A stretch of DNA of 64,000 bases from Actinacidiphila guanduensis (GCF_900103985.1 NZ_FNIE01000018.1:62001-126000); one strand, 5' to 3'; shown: positions 17,172 through 27,070, counted from the stretch's first letter. The notes: generated by a model not told the origin, from the letters alone. Made by a program: numbers and translations.

Positions 17172-17209
17172 AGGCCGGCGCCGGCGCGGGCAGCCGCCGC
17201 GCCCCGGCC

Positions 17210-18223
17210 TCAGAAGTCGTCGGGGTCGGCGCGGTCCAGGGCCGGGCGGGGGGCCGGGCCGGTGGAATGCAGCAGGTATTCCGCGGCGGCGGTGTCGGTG
17301 ACGAGGCTGGTCACCAGACCCGAGCGCAGCACCGCGTCGATCGCCGCGCCCTTGCGGGTGCCGCCCGCGATGGCCAGCACCTCGGGGATGCGGCGCAGCC
17401 GGTCGGCGTCGATGGTGATGCACCGCTCGCCGAGGTCGCGGCCGACCCGCCGGCCGCGGGTGTCGAACAGGTGCGAGGACATCTCGGCGGCCACGCCGAG
17501 GTCCACGTACTTCTCCCGCTCGGCGGGGGTCAGCGCGTCGTGCACGGTGGAGACGCCGGCCTCCCAGGAGCCGACGGAGACCACGGCCACGGTGACCTTC
17601 TCGAAATAGCCCATGGCGGCCGCGATCTGCGGCTGGGAGCGCAGCGCGGCGGCGGTGGCGGGGTCGGCGAGCACCATGGGCGCGTACAGCGGGTGGGCCT
17701 CGCCGCCGGAGACCGCGGCGGCGGTCCGCACCGCCTCCACCGAGCCGCGCTCGGCGGTGCCCACGTCGTAGACGCCGGTGAGCTGGACGACGGTGCAGGG
17801 CGCGAGCCGGTCCAGCGCGTTGGCCATGGTGATGATGGAGCGGCCCCAGGCCAGGCCCAGCACGTCACCGTCGCTGACCAGCTCGCCCAGCAGATCGGCG
17901 GCGACCGCGCCCAGGTTCTCCGGGTCGGGGGTGTCGGCCTGGTCGGCAGGGGTCTCCACCACGACGGCGTGCCGCAGCCCGTAGTGGGCGCGCAGGGCGT
18001 CGGAGCACTCGGCGTCGAGTTCGGCGGGGACCCGGATCTCGATGCGGACCAGGTCGCGTTCGAGGGCGGTCTCCAGCACCCGGGCCACCTTGAACCGGCT
18101 GACCCCGAACTCCTCGGCGATCTGGATCTTGGACTTGCCCTCCAGGTAGAAGCGGCGCGCCATCGCTGCCGCCTGGACCATCTCGCCCGGGCCCATGCGC
18201 ACCTGTGCGCGGCCTGTGCTCAC
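17210..18223 (-). CDS. SorC/DeoR-type sugar-binding transcriptional regulator
   Basis: The 337-residue protein has an N-terminal helix-turn-helix (about 15-55; KSKIQIAEEFGVSRFKVARVLE) and a SorC-type phosphosugar-binding C-terminal domain (VLGLAWGRSIITMANAL, VGSWEAGVSTV, AIAGGTRKGAAIDAVLRSG). Its start is GTG at 18223 with GAGAGGCGAC upstream. It sits between guaB1 downstream and rpe upstream on the same strand, so a pentose-phosphate or nucleotide-sugar signal is a reasonable guess. The effector and operator are not evident. Confidence 0.87.
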   Translation of the reverse strand: MSTGRAQVRMGPGEMVQAAAMARRFYLEGKSKIQIAEEFGVSRFKVARVLETALERDLVRIEIRVPAELDAECSDALRAHYGLRHAVVVETPADQADTPDPENLGAVAADLLGELVSDGDVLGLAWGRSIITMANALDRLAPCTVVQLTGVYDVGTAERGSVEAVRTAAAVSGGEAHPLYAPMVLADPATAAALRSQPQIAAAMGYFEKVTVAVVSVGSWEAGVSTVHDALTPAEREKYVDLGVAAEMSSHLFDTRGRRVGRDLGERCITIDADRLRRIPEVLAIAGGTRKGAAIDAVLRSGLVTSLVTDTAAAEYLLHSTGPAPRPALDRADPDDF

Positions 18224-18322
18224 GTCGCCTCTCCCCAGTCAGCCAAGTGATCCGCTCGCTTCTCATCCTCCCAGACGCGGGGGGTTACCTGCGCGTAGCT
18301 TCGGCGGCTCCGCAGCGCGGGG

Positions 18323-18988
18323 TCAGCGCACCACCGCGGCCTCGGCCTTCGCACGCAGCGCCCGTACGGCCGCCGCCGGGTCCTGCGCCCCGTAGACAGC
18401 CGAGCCGGCGACGAAGACATCGGCGCCGGCCTCCGCGCAGCGCTCGATGGTGTCGGCCGAGACCCCGCCGTCGACCTGCAGCCACATCTGCAGCCCGTAC
18501 TTGTCGATCAGCGCCCGGGTGCGGCGGATCTTGGGCAGCATGACGTCGAGGAACGCCTGGCCGCCGAAGCCGGGCTCCACCGTCATCACCAGCAGCATGT
18601 CCAGCTCGGGCAGCAAGTCCTCGTAGGGCTCGACGGGCGTGGCGGGCTTGAGGGCCATCGCGGCGCGGGCGCCCTTCGCGCGGATCTCGCGGGCCAGCCG
18701 CACCGGCGCGGCGGCGGCCTCGGCGTGGAAGGTGACCGAGCCGGCGCCGGCCTCCACGTAGGCGGGCGCCCAGCGGTCGGGCTCCTCGATCATCAGGTGG
18801 CAGTCGATCGGTGTGTCCGTGGCTCGGCCCAGCGACTCCACGACCGGCACGCCCAGCGTCAAATTGGGCACGAAGTGGTTGTCCATCACGTCGACATGGA
18901 GCCAGTCGGCGCCCTTCACCGCTTCGGCCTCCTCGGCGAGCCGGGCGAAGTCGGCGGACAGGATGCTGGGGCTGATCTGCACGGTCAT
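18323..18988 (-). CDS. rpe: Ribulose-phosphate 3-epimerase
   Basis: Rpe interconverts ribulose 5-phosphate and xylulose 5-phosphate in the pentose phosphate pathway. The 221-residue TIM barrel shows ISPSILSADFARL, the metal ligands in HVDVMDNHFVPN and CHLMIEEP, MTVEPGFGGQAF with LPKIRR, and QVDGGVSADT with GSAVYG at the phosphate site. Length is normal. The ATG at 18988 gives the usual N-terminus. The SorC-type regulator lies 99 bases downstream on the same strand. Confidence 0.96.
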   Translation of the reverse strand: MTVQISPSILSADFARLAEEAEAVKGADWLHVDVMDNHFVPNLTLGVPVVESLGRATDTPIDCHLMIEEPDRWAPAYVEAGAGSVTFHAEAAAAPVRLAREIRAKGARAAMALKPATPVEPYEDLLPELDMLLVMTVEPGFGGQAFLDVMLPKIRRTRALIDKYGLQMWLQVDGGVSADTIERCAEAGADVFVAGSAVYGAQDPAAAVRALRAKAEAAVVR

Positions 18989-19193
18989 GTGCCCAGCAAA
19001 GCAGATGCGGCGGCGGGGGTGCCAAACACGGTGCGGGCCCGGCGCGAACCCGGATCCGGCGCACCCGGCGTCCCCGGATCGGCGCAACCACCGCGCGCCC
19101 CCCTACGGCCCGGTGGAATGCTGGGAGCCGACCACCCGGGGCCCTCGCGCACCGGGGTGACGGGGGACCACCGGACCAGGAACGGACGCGTTC

Positions 19194-21320
19194 ATGACGA
19201 GTGGAGCCGGGCGGGCGGCGCGACTGGTGTGCGGGCGGCGCAGCAAGTGGGTCGTGCTGGTGCTGTGGGTGATCGTGCTGGTGGCGCTGGGGCCGCTGGC
19301 GAGCAAGCTGATGGACGCGGAGAAGAACGACGCGGCCAGCTGGCTGCCGGGCTCGGCGGAGTCCACGCAGGTGCTGGACCTGCAGAAGAAGTTCGTGCCG
19401 CAGACCGCGCCCGCGGTGGTGATCTTCACCCGCGACGGCGGCCTGACCGCGGCCGACGTCCGGCAGATCCAGGCGAACACGGCTGCGGTGCGGTCCCTGA
19501 CCGCGCACGGAATCCTCGGCTCGCGCAGCGTCGGCCCGGTGCCCGACCGGGCGCAGGCGCCGCGGGCCGCGCAGCTGATCGTGCCGATCGTGGTGGGCGA
19601 GAACGGGTGGAACAAGCTGCCGGACGCGGTGGACGACATCCGCTCGGCGGCGGAGCGGAACCTGCCCGGGGTGGCCGTGCACGTGACCGGGCCGGGCGGC
19701 TTCGGCGCCGACCAGAGCAAGGCGTTCCAGGGCATCGACGGCACCCTGCTGTACTCCGCGCTGGCCGTGGTGGTCGTCATCCTGCTGATCACCTACCGCA
19801 GCCCGACCCTGCTGCTGGTGCCGGTGGTCTCGGTGGTGAGCGCGCTGTTCACCGCGCAGGCGGTGATCTACCTGCTGGCCCGGCACGCGGGCCTGACGGT
19901 GAACGCGCAGAGTGCCGGCATCCTGCTGGTGCTGGTCTTCGGCGCGGGCACCGACTACGGCCTGCTGCTGGTGGCCCGCTACCGCGAGGAGCTGCGCCGG
20001 CACGAGGACCGGCACGAGGCGATGGCGCTGGCGCTGCACCGGGCCGGGCCCGCGGTCATCGCGAGCGCGGCCACCGTCGCCTTGAGCATGCTGTGCCTGC
20101 TGGCGGCGGAGATGAACTCCACCTCCGGGCTCGGCCCGGTGGCCGCGGTGGGCGTGGCGATCGCGCTGGCGGCGATGGTGACACTCTTCCCTGCGCTGCT
20201 GGTGATCGTCGGGCGGTGGGTGTTCTGGCCGGTGATCCCGCACACGGGCTCGGCCGAACCGACGGCGACGGGGGTGTGGGCGCGCATCGGCGGCCGGATC
20301 GCGCGCCGGCCGCGGGCGGTGTGGACGGCGACGGTGGCGGTGCTCGCCGCGCTCTCCTTCGGCCTGATCTCGCTGAACGCGGTGGGCCTGTCCAACGCGC
20401 AGGGCTTCACCAACACCCCGGAGTCGGTGGTGGGCCAGCGGCTCCAGGACCGCTACTTCCCGGCCGGTGGCGGCCAGCCGCTGGTGGTGATCAGCAACGC
20501 CGCACAGGGCCCGCAGGTCAAGCGGGCGCTGACGGGCCTGCCCGGGGTGGTGCCCGCCTCGGTCGGCACCCCGCCGGGCGTGGCGCCGGTGAAGGACGGG
20601 CTCGCCTACCTGGAGGCCACCCTCACCGACCGGCCGGACAGCAGCGCGGCCCGCCGCACCGTGGAGCGCGCCCGCAGCGAGCTGCACGCGATCCCCGGCG
20701 CCGACGCCAAGGTCGGCGGCGGGGCGGCGGTGCTCAAGGACACCGCCCACGCCTCCGACGAGGACAACAAGCTGCTGATCCCGCTGATCCTGGCGGTGGT
20801 CCTGATCATCCTCGGCCTGCTGCTGCGGGCGGTGGTGGCGCCGCTGGTGCTGATCGCGACCGTGGTGCTGTCCTTCGCGGCCGCGCTCGGGGTGAGCGCG
20901 CTGGCCTTCCGCCACCTGTTCCATTGGGCGGGCGAGGACACCGCCTTCCCGCTGTTCGTCTTCGTGTTCCTGGTGGCGCTCGGCATCGACTACAACATCT
21001 TCCTGATGACGCGCATCCGCGAGGAGAGCTGGCAGCGGGGCACCCGGCAGGGCGTGCTGGTGGGCCTGGCGGCGACCGGCGGGGTGATCACCTCGGCCGG
21101 CCTGGTGCTGGCGGGCACCTTCGCGGCGCTGGGCACGCTGCCGGTGGTCGCCTTCGCCGAGATCGGGTTCGCGGTCGCCTTCGGCGTGCTGCTGGACACC
21201 TTCGTGGTGCGCTCGGTGCTGGTCTCTGCCATCTCGCTGGACCTGCGGGACCGTGTCTGGTGGCCGAGCCGCCCGCCGGCCCGGCCGCAGGAGGACGAGG
21301 CGGCGCGCACGCGGGTGTGA
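19194..21320 (+). CDS. MMPL-family RND transporter
   Basis: The 708-residue membrane protein has two repeats, each with one transmembrane helix, a large extracytoplasmic domain and five further helices. Conserved MMPL motifs are AGTDYGLLLVARYREEL in the first half and GIDYNIFLMTRIREE in the second, where the Asp-Tyr pairs carry the proton relay. ATG at 19194 follows CAGGAACGG. Streptomycete MMPL proteins export lipids or antibiotics, but nothing nearby identifies the substrate. The gene is divergent from rpe and appears monocistronic. Confidence 0.92.
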   Translation: MTSGAGRAARLVCGRRSKWVVLVLWVIVLVALGPLASKLMDAEKNDAASWLPGSAESTQVLDLQKKFVPQTAPAVVIFTRDGGLTAADVRQIQANTAAVRSLTAHGILGSRSVGPVPDRAQAPRAAQLIVPIVVGENGWNKLPDAVDDIRSAAERNLPGVAVHVTGPGGFGADQSKAFQGIDGTLLYSALAVVVVILLITYRSPTLLLVPVVSVVSALFTAQAVIYLLARHAGLTVNAQSAGILLVLVFGAGTDYGLLLVARYREELRRHEDRHEAMALALHRAGPAVIASAATVALSMLCLLAAEMNSTSGLGPVAAVGVAIALAAMVTLFPALLVIVGRWVFWPVIPHTGSAEPTATGVWARIGGRIARRPRAVWTATVAVLAALSFGLISLNAVGLSNAQGFTNTPESVVGQRLQDRYFPAGGGQPLVVISNAAQGPQVKRALTGLPGVVPASVGTPPGVAPVKDGLAYLEATLTDRPDSSAARRTVERARSELHAIPGADAKVGGGAAVLKDTAHASDEDNKLLIPLILAVVLIILGLLLRAVVAPLVLIATVVLSFAAALGVSALAFRHLFHWAGEDTAFPLFVFVFLVALGIDYNIFLMTRIREESWQRGTRQGVLVGLAATGGVITSAGLVLAGTFAALGTLPVVAFAEIGFAVAFGVLLDTFVVRSVLVSAISLDLRDRVWWPSRPPARPQEDEAARTRV

Positions 21321-21437
21321 GCCGCGCGCGGGACACGGCCGGCCGCCGGCTCAGGGGCGAGCGGCTTGCAGCTTTCGGCTTTCGGCTTTCATCGTCGGGC
21401 GCTGAGCTGCGGGCGACGCCGCCCGCCGCGCACCCTC

Positions 21438-21466
21438 TTGACGTGACCCCATCACAAGCCGACACT
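21438..21466 (+). promoter_or_regulatory. Possible promoter of the alpha-galactosidase gene
   Basis: TTGACG and GACACT are separated by 17 bases, an acceptable vegetative-type match, about 110 bases before the start codon. Downstream, TCAAC and GTTGA form a short inverted repeat (around 21475-21503) that could be an operator. Both are suggestive only. Confidence 0.35.
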
Positions 21467-21576
21467 GCGACCGGTCAACTTCCAACACTTCCGCGCACGT
21501 TGAAACAGATCCAGGAAACAGATCCCGCGCAGCTCCGGCACCGCCCCGCGTTTCCCCCCACCCCTGGAGAAGGCCC

Positions 21577-23205
21577 ATGCGCCCCTCGCTCCGCACGCCG
21601 CCGCCCGCCCGCGGCCCGGTCCATCCACTCGCGGCCACCCTGACCGCGCTCCTCCTGCTGCTGCCCGCCCTGCTCCTGCTCGGCCCGGCGCAAAGCGCGC
21701 ACGCCCTCGACAACGGCCTGGCCCGTACGCCCCCGATGGGCTTCAACGACTGGAACGCCTTCGGCTGCAACGTCAGCGAGCAGCTGATCGAGCAGACCGC
21801 CGACTACCTGGTCTCCTCCGGGCTGAGGGACGACGGTTACACGTACGTCAACATCGACGACTGCTGGCTCACCCACTCCCGAGACGCCGCGGGCAACCTC
21901 GTCCCCGACCCCGCGAAGTTCCCCGACGGCATCAAGGGCACCGCGGACTACGTGCACGCCAAGGGCCTCAAGCTCGGCATCTACGAGGACGCCGGCACCG
22001 CCACCTGCGCCGGCTACCCCGGCAGCCTCGGCCACGAGCAGCAGGACGCGAACAGCTTCGCCGCCTGGGGCGTGGACTACCTGAAGTACGACAACTGCAA
22101 CAACACCGGCGTGCCCTGGCAGCAGCGCTACGACGCCATGCGCGACGCGCTGGCCGCCACCGGCCGGCCGATCGTCTTCAGCATGTGCGAGTGGGGCGAG
22201 GACTCGGTGTGGACGTGGGGCGCACCGACCGGCAACCTCTGGCGCACCACCGGCGACATCAGCGCGAACTTCTCCTCGATGCTGTCGATCTACCACAGCA
22301 ACGTGCAGCTGGCCGCCTACGCCGGGCCCGGCGGCTGGAACGACCCGGACATGCTGGAGGTCGGCAACGGCATGTCGTTCACCGAGGACCGCTCGGAGTT
22401 CAGCCTGTGGGCCGAGATGGCGGCGCCGCTGATCGCCGGCACCGACCTGCGCCAGGCCACCCCGGCGACCCTGTCCCTCTACGGCAACAAGGCCGTCATC
22501 GCGGTGGACCAGGACCCGCTGGGCCGCCAGGGCACCCAGGTCTCCTCCTCCGGCGGCCTGGACGTGCTCGCGAAGCCGCTGGCCAACGGCGATGTGGCCG
22601 TCGTGCTCTTCAACGAGAACTCCTCGGCCGCCACGATCAGCACCACCGCGGGAGCCGTCGGCCTGCCCGCCTCCTCGTCGTACAAGCTGACCAACCTGTG
22701 GTCGAACGCCGTCACCAGCAGCGGCGGCGCCATCTCCGCCTCGGTGCCCGGGCACGGCAGCGTGATGTACCGCGTCTCGCCGGGCAGCGGCAGCAGCACC
22801 GGCACCACACACCCGCTGCTGGGCGCCTCCTCGCACCGCTGCCTCGACGCCACCGGCGGCGCCACCGACCCCGGCACCACCATCGAGATCTGGGACTGCA
22901 ACGACGGCGCCAACCAGGCCGTCACCCTCACCTCGGCCGGCGAACTGCGCCTGTACGGCGGGACGCAGTGCCTGGACGCCTACGACAACCAGACGTCGTC
23001 CGGCACCAAGGTCGAGCTGTGGACCTGCAACGGCGGCGCCAACCAGCAGTGGCGCCTGAACCCGGACGGCACCGTCACCGGCGTCCAGTCCGGTCTGTGC
23101 CTCGACGTCACCGGCGGCGACAAGCCCGCGGGCAACGTCAACGGCACCCCTCTGGAGCTGTGGACCTGCAACGGCGGGGCGAACCAGCAGTGGAGCCTGA
23201 TCTGA
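21577..23205 (+). CDS. Secreted GH27 alpha-galactosidase with C-terminal ricin B (CBM13) domain
   Basis: The 542-residue product begins with a signal peptide (hydrophobic 20-40, cleaved near AHA-LD). A GH27 barrel (about 45-330) follows: TPPMGFNDWNAF, the nucleophile Asp172 in VDYLKYDNC, and the acid/base Asp227 in LWRTTGDI. A beta-sandwich then leads to a Ser/Gly/Thr linker (about 398-405) and a three-repeat ricin B lectin domain to the end, with QxW motifs (NQQWRL, NQQWSL). It likely releases galactose from plant galactomannans or raffinose-type sugars outside the cell. ATG follows GGAGA. Confidence 0.93.
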   Translation: MRPSLRTPPPARGPVHPLAATLTALLLLLPALLLLGPAQSAHALDNGLARTPPMGFNDWNAFGCNVSEQLIEQTADYLVSSGLRDDGYTYVNIDDCWLTHSRDAAGNLVPDPAKFPDGIKGTADYVHAKGLKLGIYEDAGTATCAGYPGSLGHEQQDANSFAAWGVDYLKYDNCNNTGVPWQQRYDAMRDALAATGRPIVFSMCEWGEDSVWTWGAPTGNLWRTTGDISANFSSMLSIYHSNVQLAAYAGPGGWNDPDMLEVGNGMSFTEDRSEFSLWAEMAAPLIAGTDLRQATPATLSLYGNKAVIAVDQDPLGRQGTQVSSSGGLDVLAKPLANGDVAVVLFNENSSAATISTTAGAVGLPASSSYKLTNLWSNAVTSSGGAISASVPGHGSVMYRVSPGSGSSTGTTHPLLGASSHRCLDATGGATDPGTTIEIWDCNDGANQAVTLTSAGELRLYGGTQCLDAYDNQTSSGTKVELWTCNGGANQQWRLNPDGTVTGVQSGLCLDVTGGDKPAGNVNGTPLELWTCNGGANQQWSLI

Positions 23206-23218
23206 CACCGTGACAGCC

Positions 23219-23252
23219 GGCGGCCCCGTACGCGGGTGCGCACGGGGCCGCC
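23219..23252. terminator. Bidirectional terminator between alpha-galactosidase and rsmB
   Basis: GGCGGCCCCGT and ACGGGGCCGCC form a perfect 11-base stem, with an inner CGC/GCG pair, between two convergent genes. There is no U-tract. Confidence 0.85.
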
Positions 23253-23259
23253 GGGCCGC

Positions 23260-24711
23260 TCACGCCGTGCGGCGCAGCAGCGACAGGTACATCGCGTCGG
23301 TGCCGTGGAGGTGGGGCCACAGCTGGATGTCGGGGCCTTCGCCCAAGGCGGGGACGCCCGGCAGGAGGGGGCGGGCGTCGATGCGTTCGGCGGAAGGGGC
23401 CTGGGCGGAGCGCAGGACGTCCGCGACGACCGCTCGGGTCTCGGCCAGATGCGGCGAGCACGTGGCGTAGCCGACGACACCGCCGGGGCGCACCGCCCGC
23501 AGCGCCTCCGTCAGCAGCGCGCGCTGCAGGGTGCCGAAGCCGCCGACGTCCTCGGCCCGGCGCCGCCAGCGCGCCTCCGGGCGGCGGCGCAGCGCGCCGA
23601 GCCCCGTGCACGGCACGTCGACCAGCACCCGGTCGAAGGAGCCCGGCGCCCACGCCGGGCGGGTGCCGTCGGCGACGACCACCTGGTAGGGCCCCGGGTT
23701 GCCGTCCAGCGCCCGGCCGACCAACCGGGCCCGGTGCGGCTGCTTCTCCGAGGCGACCAGCACCGCCCCGCGCTGCGCGGCCAGCGCCGCCAGCAGCGCG
23801 GCCTTGCCGCCCGGGCCCGCGCAGCCGTCGAGCCAGCGCGCGTCCGGCCCGTCGAGCGGGGCCGCGGCCAGGGCGGCGGCCACCAGCTGGCTGCCCTCGT
23901 CCTGCACCCCGGCGCGCCCCTCGCGCACCGCCGCCACGCCCGCCGGGTCGCCGCCCTCGGCCAGCCGCACCGCGTACGGCGACCAGCGCCCCGGCACCGC
24001 CGACTCCTCCGGCAGCGAGTCCACGATCTCGGCGGCGGTGGACCGCCCGGGACGCGCCACCAGCGTCACCTCGGGCCGCGCGTTGTCCGCGGCGAGCAGC
24101 TCCTCGATCCCGGCCCGGTCGCCGCCGAGCGCGTCCCACAGCGCCGAGACGATCCACCGCGGGTGCGAGTGCACCACGGCCAGGTGCTCCTCGGGGTCCT
24201 CGTCGTAACCGGGCGCGACCTGTGCCAGCCACGCGTCCAGGTCCTGCGCGGAGATCCGGCGCAGCACCGCGTTGACGAACCGGGCCCGGCCGTCGCCCAG
24301 CACCACCCGGGCCAGCTCGACCGTCGCCGAGACGGCCGCGTGCGTGGGGATACGGGTGCCGAGCAACTGGTGGGCGCCCAGCGAGAGCACGTCCAGCACC
24401 GGCGGGTCCACCTCGCGCAGCGGGCGGTCCACGCAGGCGGCGATCACGGCGTCGTAGGTGCCCTGGCGGCGCAGCGTGCCGTAGACCAGTTCCGTCGCCA
24501 GTGCCGCGTCCCGCCGGTCGAACACCCGGCCCTTCTTCGCGGCCTCCTCCGCGGCGGCCTTGAGCAGACCGGGCAGCACGAGGTTCGCGTACGCGTCCCG
24601 CTCGTCCACGGCGCGCAGGGCCTCGTAGGCGAGTTCCCTGACGGGGTCGCGGCGGGGGCGGCGGTACGGTTTGCCCTGCGGGCGGCTGGGGCGGGTGCGC
24701 TGCTCGCTCAA
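23260..24711 (-). CDS. rsmB: 16S rRNA m5C967 methyltransferase
   Basis: RsmB methylates cytosine 967 of 16S rRNA using SAM. The 483-residue protein has an N-terminal NusB-like domain (about 20-155; VRELAYEALRAVDERDAYANL) and a C-terminal RsmB/Nol1 methyltransferase domain (about 195-480). The SAM site is DGCAGPGGKAALL. The catalytic cysteines are in DVPCTGLG and YATCSPHLAET. The reading begins with TTG at 24711, five bases after GGAG, because no better ATG or GTG is available. It lies downstream of fmt across a repeat-filled gap. Confidence 0.93.
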   Translation of the reverse strand: MSEQRTRPSRPQGKPYRRPRRDPVRELAYEALRAVDERDAYANLVLPGLLKAAAEEAAKKGRVFDRRDAALATELVYGTLRRQGTYDAVIAACVDRPLREVDPPVLDVLSLGAHQLLGTRIPTHAAVSATVELARVVLGDGRARFVNAVLRRISAQDLDAWLAQVAPGYDEDPEEHLAVVHSHPRWIVSALWDALGGDRAGIEELLAADNARPEVTLVARPGRSTAAEIVDSLPEESAVPGRWSPYAVRLAEGGDPAGVAAVREGRAGVQDEGSQLVAAALAAAPLDGPDARWLDGCAGPGGKAALLAALAAQRGAVLVASEKQPHRARLVGRALDGNPGPYQVVVADGTRPAWAPGSFDRVLVDVPCTGLGALRRRPEARWRRRAEDVGGFGTLQRALLTEALRAVRPGGVVGYATCSPHLAETRAVVADVLRSAQAPSAERIDARPLLPGVPALGEGPDIQLWPHLHGTDAMYLSLLRRTA

Positions 24712-24882
24712 AAGTGCTCCGGAATTTCTTTTACGGGGTGTGCGACGGCTCGCACCCAGCCTAAACGCCCCCCGTCACGGGCCTTCCCCGCGGCCCCCGC
24801 CCGCACCCGAACCGCCCCGCCGGCTTCGGCCCCCCGCCGCGAGGGTTCCCCGCCGTTGCCGCGTGCAGCCCGCCTTGGGCTT

Positions 24883-25169
24883 GTCGCGCAGTTCCTCCCC
24901 CAGAGCTTCGCCTGGGGGGTACCCCCAGCGCCCCCAGAAACGGCAACCCGCCGTTGGAGGTTCCGCGCGTTCCCGGGCGCCGCACGGTGCCTGGCTGGTC
25001 GCGCAGTTCCCCGCGCCCCTATTGAGCTTGCCCTTTGCGCGCAAGGCGAGCCCCGTACCACCCAGGGGCGCGGGGAACTGCGCGCGCAACCGGTCAGCGG
25101 GCTGGCAGACGGGCACGGCGAGGTGCAGGCAGATGCGTAGCCGAAGGGGCGCGGGGAACTGCGCGACGA
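24883..25169. repeat. Dispersed palindromic repeat, locus C (most of gene-free 24712-25238)
   Basis: Four copies of the core are present. 24883-24935 carries the hairpin-module form (GTCGCGCAGTTCCTCCCCCA, then GCTTCGCC and GGTACCCCCAGCGCC). 24998-25020 and 25064-25085 are left and right arms of one near-complete element with the conserved centre GAGCTTGCCCTTTGCGCGCA. 25146-25169 is a further right arm. The module AGAAACGGCAACCCGCCGTT follows the first copy. No coding sequence is supported in the gap. Confidence 0.82.
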
Positions 25170-25238
25170 GCCCAGGGCCGGGCTGGTGGGCGGGGTGCGG
25201 GAGAACCCTCGCGGCGGGGAGCCGGACGGGGGTGGCCG

Positions 25239-26171
25239 TCAGACGCCGAGGCGGGCGTCTGACGGGAGGTGCAGGCCGCGGGACCAATCCGCCGCCGCCA
25301 TCCGCCGCTTGCCCACGGCCTGGACCTCGCCGAGGGCAATCGCGTGGCTCCCCGTGCCGACGTGCACCACGTGCTTGCCGACCGCGAGCTCGCCCGGCGC
25401 GAGGCCGGTGACCTCGGAGGCGAGCGTGACGGGGAAGAGCTTGAGCCGCTCCCCCCCGATGAGCGTCCACGCACCCGGCGCGGGCGTGCAACCGCGGATG
25501 AGGCGGTCGACGTGCAGGGCGGGCGCCGTCCAGTCCACCCGCGCGTCGTCCACCGTGATCTTGGGCGCGAGTGTGACGCCCTCCCCCGGTTGCGGCCGCG
25601 CCACCAGCTCGTCGCTCTCGATCCCGTCCATGGTGGCGGCAAGGAGCCGCGCCCCACTGTGCGAGAGCCGTTCCAGCAGGTCGCCGCTGGTGTCGGTGGC
25701 GCGGATCTCCTCGGTGACGACACCGTAGACCGGCCCGGAGTCCAGGCCCTCCTCGATGAGGAAGGTGCTCGCCCCGGTCACCTCGTCCCCGGCCATCACC
25801 GCGTGCTGGACGGGCGCGGCGCCGCGCCAGGCGGGCAGCAGCGAGAAGTGCAGGTTCACCCAGCCGACGCGGGGCACGTCGAGCGCGGACTTCGGCAGCA
25901 GCGCGCCGTACGCGACGACCGGGCAGCAGTCGGGGGCGATCTCCCGCAGCCGGGCGAGGAAGTCCTCGTCGCGCGGCCGCGCGGGCTTGAGCACCTCGAT
26001 CCCGGCTTCTTCGGCCCGCCGCGCGACCGGGCTGGCCAGCAGCTTGCGCCCGCGGCCCGCGGTGGCGTCCGGCCGGGTCACGACGGCGGCCACCTCGTGC
26101 CGCTCGGAGGCGATCAGGGCGTCGAGCGCGGGGACGGCGACCTCGGGGGTGCCGGCGAAGACGAGCTTCAT
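25239..26171 (-). CDS. fmt: Methionyl-tRNA formyltransferase
   Basis: Fmt formylates initiator Met-tRNA using 10-formyl-THF. The 310-residue protein begins MKLVFAGTPEVAVPALDAL. It contains the active-site motif NLHFSLLPAWRGAAPVQ with the downstream GASTFLIEEGLDSGPVY loop, and a C-terminal OB-fold domain (about 205-305) for tRNA binding. Length is standard. It follows def (171 bases apart) on the same strand, the usual def-fmt partnership. Confidence 0.96.
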   Translation of the reverse strand: MKLVFAGTPEVAVPALDALIASERHEVAAVVTRPDATAGRGRKLLASPVARRAEEAGIEVLKPARPRDEDFLARLREIAPDCCPVVAYGALLPKSALDVPRVGWVNLHFSLLPAWRGAAPVQHAVMAGDEVTGASTFLIEEGLDSGPVYGVVTEEIRATDTSGDLLERLSHSGARLLAATMDGIESDELVARPQPGEGVTLAPKITVDDARVDWTAPALHVDRLIRGCTPAPGAWTLIGGERLKLFPVTLASEVTGLAPGELAVGKHVVHVGTGSHAIALGEVQAVGKRRMAAADWSRGLHLPSDARLGV

Positions 26172-26342
26172 CGTTGCGGGGGTGCCTCTCGGAACGTACG
26201 GGGTGGAGCGGGGGCGGGACAGCAGGGGGGCGCCGAGGAGTACGGCGGCGGATGGACCGGGGGTTGCGGGGAACTGCGGGTGGCTGCGGCGTGACTGTGC
26301 GGGGCTACGGCGTCGGGTATCGCCGCGGGCCCGGGCGGTGCC

Positions 26343-26888
26343 CTACCGCGCCTGGCCGAACGTGTCGTGCGGGGAGATCCTGACCTGCGGGGCGCCCGCG
26401 CCGCCCCACTCCGCCTCGCGGATCGCCCGCAGCGCGTCCTTGCGCTGCTCGGCGTCGAGCCGGTCGATGAAGATGATGCCGTCGAGGTGGTCCGTCTCGT
26501 GCTGGATGCAGCGGGCGAGCCGCTGGGTGCCCTCGATCGTCACCGGGTCGCCGTACATGTTGAAGCCCTTGGCGACGACGCCGTACGCGCGCACGCAGTC
26601 GTACGTCAGCCCCGGCAGCGACAGACAGCCCTCCGGCCCGTCCTGCCGCTCCTCGGTCAGGCTCAGCTGCGGATTGACCAGGTGGCCGAGCTCGCCTTCC
26701 ACGTTGTAGGTGAACACCCGCAGGGACACGCCGAGTTGGGGTGCCGCCAGGCCCGCGCCCGGGGCTTCCAGCATGGTGTCGGTCAGGTCCTTGACGAGCG
26801 TGCGCAGCTCCTTGTCGAAGGTGGTGACCGGCCGCGCGGCCATGCGCAGCACCGGGTCGCCGAACAGGCGGATGGGCTTGACGGTCAC
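26343..26888 (-). CDS. def: Peptide deformylase
   Basis: Def removes the N-formyl group from nascent proteins, using a divalent metal. The 181-residue protein has all three motifs: GAGLAAPQLG, EGCLSLPG with the metal Cys, and QHETDHLDG with the two metal His and the catalytic Glu. The start is GTG at 26888, nine bases after AGGAG. Longer upstream readings have no initiation signal. The 170-base spacer to fmt contains nothing recognisable. Confidence 0.95.
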   Translation of the reverse strand: MTVKPIRLFGDPVLRMAARPVTTFDKELRTLVKDLTDTMLEAPGAGLAAPQLGVSLRVFTYNVEGELGHLVNPQLSLTEERQDGPEGCLSLPGLTYDCVRAYGVVAKGFNMYGDPVTIEGTQRLARCIQHETDHLDGIIFIDRLDAEQRKDALRAIREAEWGGAGAPQVRISPHDTFGQAR

Positions 26889-27070
26889 GTGCGTCGTCTC
26901 CTGGGTCGGGGCGGGGTGGGGGTCAAGTCTAGGGTCTGCCGTGCGGGCGCCGCGGAGGGATCGCGGCGGGGGCGTCCCGGGGCGCGGAAAGGGGTGCGCG
27001 GGCGGCGGCGCGCGCCCTGCGGGAGGAGGGCCGCGCCCGCCCCGCGTGACCCGTGGGGCGGTGGCGCGTT

